Origin: Kribbella kalugense
GTDB taxonomy: Bacteria > Actinomycetota > Actinomycetes > Propionibacteriales > Kribbellaceae
Assembly: GCF_004365875.1 (NCBI RefSeq)
Contig: NZ_SODF01000004.1
Coordinates: forward strand, 1-64,000
DNA: 64,000 bases
Direction: 5' to 3'
The stretch's first letter is position 1; the number at the start of each line of letters is the position of its first letter. The translations under genes and the position numbers were made by a program. Positions 59,348 to 64,000 of this stretch are shown one piece after another. A model generated the notes under the pieces. The model made no database searches, had not been told where the DNA came from, and saw nothing but the letters and a program-made list of their open reading frames with translations.

Positions 59348-59395
59348 TAGATTCCTCGGAATGTAGTTGGAGAGAACTATATTCCTCGGAATCTA
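59348..59395. promoter_or_regulatory. Twin MarR operators, 18-bp palindromes 30 bp apart
   Basis: TAGATTCCTCGGAATGTA (59348-59365) and TATATTCCTCGGAATCTA (59378-59395) share the symmetric form TAnATTCCnnGGAATnTA. Both have the same central ATTCCTCGGAAT. Centre-to-centre distance is exactly 30 bp, close to three helical turns, so two dimers would bind on one face. The left site is six bases from the MarR start and the right site 19 bases from the esterase start. Confidence 0.85.
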
Positions 59396-59413
59396 TCACC
59401 AGGAGACCCAACC

Positions 59414-60319
59414 ATGAGCGCTGAAGAACGTGCCGCCGTTCGCGGCATGATGCAGAAGGCCGAGCTCGGGCGGACGCCGCAGGAGCAGCGCGCCGGCTTC
59501 GACGAGCTGTTCGCGAGTCGCCCGCTCGGGGACGATGTGACGCTCGCGGATCGGACGCTGGGCGGCGTGCCGGCCCTGGACGTGCGCGTCAAGGGTGCAG
59601 ACGCAGAGGGGGTCATCCTCTATCTGCACGGCGGTTCGTACGTCGTCGGGTCCGCCCGGACCGGGGCCAACCTGGCCGCGCCGCTGTCCCGCCGCAGTGG
59701 CGTTCCGGCGATCTCGCTCGACTATCGGCTGGCGCCTGAGCATCGCTTCCCGGCCGCGGTCCACGACGCGTTGGCGGCGTACAAAGAGCTGGTCGAGAGT
59801 GGCCAGAACGTTGTCATCGCTGGTGATTCGGCGGGTGGTGGGCTCGGAGTGGCGACGATGGTCGCGGCCAGGGCCGAAGGGCTGCCGCAACCGGCCGGGG
59901 CGGTCCTGTTGTCGCCCTGGACCGACCTCGCGCTGACCAGTCCGAGTATGGACGGGCGCGGCGACGACGACCCGCTGTTCAGTCGCGCCAACATGGCCGA
60001 GTCGGCGGAGCACTACATGGGTGGCGCGGACCCGAGGAACGAGCTGGCCAGCCCGGTCCTCGCGAACCTGAAGGGCCTGCCGCCGCTGCTCGTCCAGGTC
60101 GGTACGGCGGAGGTCCTGCTCGACGACTCGCTCCGGTTGGTCGCACGGGCGGCCGAGCAGGACGTGGACGTCAGCCTCGACGTGGTCGCCGGGGCACCGC
60201 ACGTGTACCAGTACTTCGCCGGTCTCCTGCCCGAGGCCGACGAAGCACTCGATCACGCGGCGACGTTCATCAAGACCCGGTTAGCTGCGGCCAAAACCCG
60301 CAGTGGTGCAGCCGGCTGA
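59414..60319 (+). CDS. Alpha/beta hydrolase of the hormone-sensitive-lipase family
   Basis: A 301-residue esterase. The oxyanion motif is 'YLHGGSYVVGSAR' near residue 75, the nucleophile Ser is in 'VIAGDSAGGGLGVATM' near 140 (G-D-S-A-G-G), the acid Asp is in 'VLLDDSLRLVARA' near 238 and the His in 'GAPHVYQYFAG' near 262. Spacing fits the HSL (family IV) group. GGAG lies upstream of ATG 59414. Its control region is shared with the divergent MarR gene, which suggests induction by a substrate or a toxic ester or phenolic. Substrate unknown. Confidence 0.91.
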   Translation: MSAEERAAVRGMMQKAELGRTPQEQRAGFDELFASRPLGDDVTLADRTLGGVPALDVRVKGADAEGVILYLHGGSYVVGSARTGANLAAPLSRRSGVPAISLDYRLAPEHRFPAAVHDALAAYKELVESGQNVVIAGDSAGGGLGVATMVAARAEGLPQPAGAVLLSPWTDLALTSPSMDGRGDDDPLFSRANMAESAEHYMGGADPRNELASPVLANLKGLPPLLVQVGTAEVLLDDSLRLVARAAEQDVDVSLDVVAGAPHVYQYFAGLLPEADEALDHAATFIKTRLAAAKTRSGAAG

Positions 60320-60460
60320 GACTGACCTGCGTTCGTCCAGTACTGCAGCATCTGGTGCGACAGCGTGGTCTGCGCCGGGTTCATCGTCGTACCGAAGTCG
60401 AAGAGGTACCCAAGCTTCGAACACGACAAGTGGTCACGCTGCGACTCTAGGAAGGCAATC
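60320..60460 (-). pseudogene. Remnant of a type-B carboxylesterase C-terminus
   Basis: Read on the minus strand, about 45 codons without stop give a sequence ending 'LSHQMLQYWTNAGQSQP', preceded by 'KLGYLFDFGTTMNPAQTT'. Type-B carboxylesterases end with a very similar Y-L-F-D-F ... L-S-x-Q-M-x-x-Y-W-T-N block. No catalytic part or start lies upstream, where the helY promoter region begins, so this is a decayed fragment. Recognition is by eye and moderate in confidence. Confidence 0.55.
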
Positions 60461-60534
60461 CTTCCGTCGGATCAATCTTTGGTATCCGCTGGTCGGCACA
60501 AAGTTTGTAGGTGGCGTCGCATAGCCTGTGGTGT

Positions 60535-63351
60535 ATGAGTACCCCGTCCGAGAGATACGCCGTGTTCCGCTCGGATGGAGAGCACCCCGCCGTCAAGGAA
60601 TTCCGCGGGCTCTACGACTTCGAGCTGGACGACTTCCAGTTGCGCGCTTGTGCCGCCCTCGAGGACGGGCACCAGGTGCTGGTCGCCGCGCCTACCGGCT
60701 CCGGGAAGACGCTGGTCGGCGAGTTCGCCGTCCACCTGGCCCTGCAGCGCGGCCAGAAGTGCTTCTACACCACGCCGATCAAGGCGCTGAGCAACCAGAA
60801 GTACGGCGACCTGGTCAGCCGGTACGGCGCGGACAAGGTCGGCTTGCTCACCGGCGACAACTCGGTCAACTCCGAGGCCCCGATCGTGGTGATGACCACC
60901 GAGGTCCTCCGGAACATGCTGTACGCCGGATCGCAGACGCTGCTCGGCCTTTCGTACGTCGTGATGGACGAGGTGCACTACCTCGCGGACCGGGCCCGGG
61001 GCGCGGTCTGGGAAGAGGTGCTGATCCACCTGGCGGACTCGGTCTCGGTCGTCTCGCTGTCGGCGACCGTGAGCAACGCCGAGGAGTTCGGCGACTGGCT
61101 GGAGACGGTCCGCGGCAACACCGTCGTCGTGCTGGAGGAGAAGCGGCCGGTGCCGCTGTTCCAGCACGTGATGGTGGGCAAGCGGCTGCACGACCTGTTC
61201 GCCGGCGAGGCGCCGACCGCACGTGTCGGTGCCCCTACCAAATCAGGCAACCCGGCCAAGGCCAACGGACCGGTCAAGGCCGACGTCAAGGACCTGGTCA
61301 ACCCGCAGTTGGTCCGGATCGCGCGGGACGACAACCGGATCTTCCGGGACGACTCGCGCAAACCCCGGCGGCGACGCGATCTGCCGAAGGGACGGCCGTC
61401 GCGGTCCCACTTCACGCCGTACCGCTCGGATGTGGTCGAGGAGCTGGACGCCGGTGCGTTGCTGCCGGCAATCTTCTTCATCTTCTCCCGCAAGGGCTGT
61501 GAGGACGCGGTCGTGCAGTGCCTGCGGTCCGGTCTGCGGCTGACCAAGCCGTCCGAGCGGGACGAGATCAAGCGGGTGGTCGCCGAGCGGACCGCGGACC
61601 TGCCGGACGAGGACCTGGGCGTGCTCGGGTACCACGACTTCGCCGAGGCGCTGAGTCGGGGGATCGCGGCGCACCACGCGGGCATGCTGGCCGCGTTCAA
61701 GGAGGTCGTCGAGGAGCTGTTCGCGCGCGGCCTGATCAAGGTCGTGTTCGCCACCGAGACGCTTGCCTTGGGCATCAACATGCCGGCCCGCACGGTCGTG
61801 CTGGAGAAGTTGTCCAAGTGGAACGGCGAGGCGCACGTCGACATCACGCCGGGGGAGTACACCCAGCTGACAGGCCGGGCCGGGCGGCGCGGCATCGACG
61901 TCGAGGGGCACGCGGTCGTGCTCTGGCAGCCCGGTTTCGATCCGCGCGAGGTCGCCGGCCTGGCCAGCACTCGGACCTATCCGCTGCGGTCGTCGTTCTC
62001 CCCGTCGTACAACATGGCCGTCAACCTGGTCCGCCAGGTCGGGCGGACCAGGGCGCGGGACATGCTCGAGCTGTCGTTCGCGCAGTTCCAGTCCGACCAG
62101 GCCGTGGTCGGGCTGGCGCGGCAGGTGCAGCGCAACACCGAGGCGCTGGAGGGGTACAAGGAGTCGATCGAGTGCCACCTCGGCGACTTCCTCGAGTACG
62201 CCGCCCTGCGCCGGCGGATCAGTGACCGGGAGTCCTCCGGTTCGAAGCGGCGCAAGCTGGACCGCCGGGTCGAGGCGCAGGAGTCGATCGAGAAGCTCAA
62301 GACCGGGGACATCATCCGGATCCCGGCCGGCCGGAGCGCGGGCTGGGCGCTGGTGCTCGACCCGGGCATGCGGTCGGAGCGCGAAGGTCCGCGGCCGACC
62401 GTGCTGACGCTGGACCGGCAGGTGCGGAAGCTGTCGATGGTCGACTTCCCGACCCCGGTCGAGGCGATCGGCTCGCTGCGGATCCCGCGCAAGTTCAACC
62501 CGCGCAACCCGCAGCAGCGCCGCGAGCTGGCCCAGGTACTGCGGAACCGGACCGACCTGCTCGGCGAGGACGGCCCGCCGTCGTGGACTCGCGGCAAGGA
62601 CGTCATCAGCCATGCGGACGATCCCGAGCTGCAGGAGATGCGGGCGCAGTTGCGCGCGCACCCGTGCCACGGCTGTTCGGACCGCGAGGACCACGCCCGC
62701 TGGGCCGAGCGGTACTTCCGGCTCGACCGGGAGAACCGGGACGTGCAGCGGAAGATCGAGCAGCGGACGAATACGATCGCCCGCCAGTTCGACCGGGTCT
62801 GCCAGGTGCTGGACGCGCTGCACTACCTGGACGGCGACAAGACGACCGAGGCCGGCGACAAGTTGGCCCGGATCTATACCGAGCTCGACCTGGTCGCAGC
62901 TGAGTGCCTGCGGCAAGGAGTTTTCGACGAGCTGACGGTGCCCGAGCTGGCTGCTTGCCTGGCCGCATTGGTCTACGAGTCGCGGTCGAAGGACGAGCCG
63001 ACGTCACCGCGGTTGCCGCGTGGCGACGTACGGGAAGCGCTGGAGCGGATGGGTGTGATCTGGCGGGATCTGTCGGCGCTGGAGCGGGACATGCGGGTCG
63101 ACTTCCTGCGGTCGATGGACCTGAACTTCTGCTGGCCCGCGTTCCGCTGGGCGTCGGGTGCATCGCTGGCGGAGGTGCTCTACGAGTCGGACCTGGCCGC
63201 GGGTGACTTCGTTCGCTGGGTCAAGCAGCTCATCGACCTGACCGAGCAGATCGCGGACGCGGCCGGCGCCACTCCGCTGCGCAAGACGGCGCGCTCCGTC
63301 GTCGACCAGATCCGTCGCGGCGTGATCTCGTACGCATCCGTGGTCGAGTAG
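60535..63351 (+). CDS. helY: DEAD/DEAH-box RNA helicase, HelY family (Ski2-like)
   Basis: A 938-residue superfamily 2 helicase found in actinobacteria after tatC. Walker A is 'VAAPTGSGKTLVGE' near residue 47, 'MDEVHYLADRARG' is the DEVH box near 143, 'VSLSATVSNAEEFGDW' motif III near 178, 'GINMPARTVVLEKLSKW' near 415 and motif VI 'QLTGRAGRRGIDVEG' near 445. A long C-terminal part has 'HPCHGCSDREDHARWAE' near 703 with two conserved Cys, and a final DSHCT-type domain. ATG 60535 is used; the frame runs open to 60511 without a better start. Role is probably RNA unwinding or decay; unproven. Confidence 0.93.
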   Translation: MSTPSERYAVFRSDGEHPAVKEFRGLYDFELDDFQLRACAALEDGHQVLVAAPTGSGKTLVGEFAVHLALQRGQKCFYTTPIKALSNQKYGDLVSRYGADKVGLLTGDNSVNSEAPIVVMTTEVLRNMLYAGSQTLLGLSYVVMDEVHYLADRARGAVWEEVLIHLADSVSVVSLSATVSNAEEFGDWLETVRGNTVVVLEEKRPVPLFQHVMVGKRLHDLFAGEAPTARVGAPTKSGNPAKANGPVKADVKDLVNPQLVRIARDDNRIFRDDSRKPRRRRDLPKGRPSRSHFTPYRSDVVEELDAGALLPAIFFIFSRKGCEDAVVQCLRSGLRLTKPSERDEIKRVVAERTADLPDEDLGVLGYHDFAEALSRGIAAHHAGMLAAFKEVVEELFARGLIKVVFATETLALGINMPARTVVLEKLSKWNGEAHVDITPGEYTQLTGRAGRRGIDVEGHAVVLWQPGFDPREVAGLASTRTYPLRSSFSPSYNMAVNLVRQVGRTRARDMLELSFAQFQSDQAVVGLARQVQRNTEALEGYKESIECHLGDFLEYAALRRRISDRESSGSKRRKLDRRVEAQESIEKLKTGDIIRIPAGRSAGWALVLDPGMRSEREGPRPTVLTLDRQVRKLSMVDFPTPVEAIGSLRIPRKFNPRNPQQRRELAQVLRNRTDLLGEDGPPSWTRGKDVISHADDPELQEMRAQLRAHPCHGCSDREDHARWAERYFRLDRENRDVQRKIEQRTNTIARQFDRVCQVLDALHYLDGDKTTEAGDKLARIYTELDLVAAECLRQGVFDELTVPELAACLAALVYESRSKDEPTSPRLPRGDVREALERMGVIWRDLSALERDMRVDFLRSMDLNFCWPAFRWASGASLAEVLYESDLAAGDFVRWVKQLIDLTEQIADAAGATPLRKTARSVVDQIRRGVISYASVVE

Positions 63352-63425
63352 ACCTCTTCGGGTGCAAGACTCTCCTTCGTTGTAAACCCCTGCCCAGAAG
63401 TTGTTTGCTGAAGGAGAAAACGTTC

Positions 63426-64000
63426 GTGGAGCTGTCGCGCCGGAATCTCGGCAAGCTTGCCATCGCGACCGGAGGGGTCGCGGCCGTCGGAACCGGGGTC
63501 GGGACTGTCCTGGGCCGCTCGGCCGATGCCGCCGCCACCTGGAAGACCACCGGCACCACGGTCCCCGCGCTCGCCGGTTTCGACAACCAGATGAAGGCCT
63601 TCATGCAGGCCCGCGGCGTGACCGCCGGTCAGCTCGCCGTCACCTACAAGGGTCGCCTGGTGCTTGCCCGCGGCTACAGTACGTCGACCGCGCTGACCGT
63701 CCAGCCGACCTCGCTGTTCCGGATCGCTAGCCTGACCAAGTCGTTCACCGCGGCCGCGATCGTGAAGCTGGTGCAGGACGGCAAGCTCAGCCTGTCGACA
63801 CCGGTCGCCGACATCATCGACATCACCCCGGCGACCGGTCTGACCCGGGACGCGCGCTGGTCGACGATCACGCTGTGGAAGGTGTTGCAGCACCTCGGCG
63901 GCTGGGATCGCGACGTCTCCGGCGACCCGCTCGCCAAGGACGCGACCATCTCCCGGACCCTCGGCGTACCGATGGAGCTGCAGCACGCCGACGTGATCAA
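63426..64000 (+). CDS. Secreted serine hydrolase of the beta-lactamase/class C family (partial)
   Basis: The gene runs off the right edge; 191 codons are visible with no stop. The start GTG 63426 has AAGGAG nine bases upstream. The N-terminus 'ELSRRNLGKLAIATGGVA' is a twin-arginine-type signal (S-R-R-N-L). The first catalytic motif S-x-x-K is in 'LFRIASLTKSFTAAAIVKL' near residue 103, with the usual context of a class C beta-lactamase-like serine hydrolase or D-alanyl-D-alanine-type esterase. The Y-x-N and later motifs lie beyond the window. Confidence 0.88.
   Translation, partial: MELSRRNLGKLAIATGGVAAVGTGVGTVLGRSADAAATWKTTGTTVPALAGFDNQMKAFMQARGVTAGQLAVTYKGRLVLARGYSTSTALTVQPTSLFRIASLTKSFTAAAIVKLVQDGKLSLSTPVADIIDITPATGLTRDARWSTITLWKVLQHLGGWDRDVSGDPLAKDATISRTLGVPMELQHADVI

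Overview
The window is high-GC, gene-dense DNA from an actinobacterium. This rests on GTG/TTG starts, 4-nt stop/start overlaps and strong G/C third-position bias. It also rests on lineage-typical gene sets: tlyA-nadK-recN-steA-steB, the Pup ligase gene pafA with pafBC, tatAC and helY, an F420-dependent LLM oxidoreductase and an Eis-type acetyltransferase. The mix of secreted glycosidases, a sugar ABC importer and this gene order suggests a soil actinomycete of the Nocardioides/Kribbella type. That placement is an impression and was not tested.

Layout. 1-92: the 3' end of a 5S rRNA gene and a perfect terminator hairpin. 199-7073: a giant RGG/DDR-repeat TPR protein, a CHAD protein, a divergent DUF1015 protein, a HAD phosphatase, and a Lys-rich phasin-like protein followed by an acidic protein. 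7083-18761: one long co-directional block, tlyA, nadK, recN, steA, steB, a MraY/WecA-like protein, a MurJ-like flippase, a GT4 glycosyltransferase, pyrG and a Nudix hydrolase. It is interrupted only by a 164-bp MITE-like insertion between nadK and recN. 18838-26075: an unknown membrane protein, a secreted GH92 mannosidase, a secreted cyclophilin, a HIT-like protein, a DUF985 cupin and an LLM oxidoreductase. 26455-36276: ald, xerD (apparent CTG start), an unknown ORF, ltrA, then the chromosome-organisation block parA-like, RHH-like, scpA, scpB, rluB. 36376-43801: an APC permease, a xylose-type ABC importer, and a sensor kinase with two response regulators. 43865-46687: three tandem paralogous secreted proteins of unknown function. 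46852-57898: pafA, an Eis-like acetyltransferase, an FKBP lipoprotein, pafB, pafC, tatA, tatC and a lipid kinase, with three minus-strand genes between. 57994-64000: a chitosanase, a MarR regulator divergent from an esterase with twin operators between them, a carboxylesterase remnant, helY, and the start of a secreted serine hydrolase.

How the genes work together. The central block links rRNA modification, NADP supply, DNA repair, envelope/septum assembly and CTP synthesis. The xerD-parA-RHH-scpAB-rluB run concerns chromosome resolution, segregation and condensation. pafA with pafBC covers pupylation and the DNA-damage response, but no pup, dop, mpa or prcBA lies beside pafA here. Most accessory genes are secreted enzymes or uptake functions for plant/fungal polysaccharides, with likely operators visible upstream of several.

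The most notable observations are the MITE that duplicated the recN start-codon region, the RGG-repeat disordered protein, the ScpB with long acidic repeats on both ends, the parA/RHH pair fused to scpAB, the secreted-protein triplication, and the twin MarR operators spaced exactly 30 bp apart.
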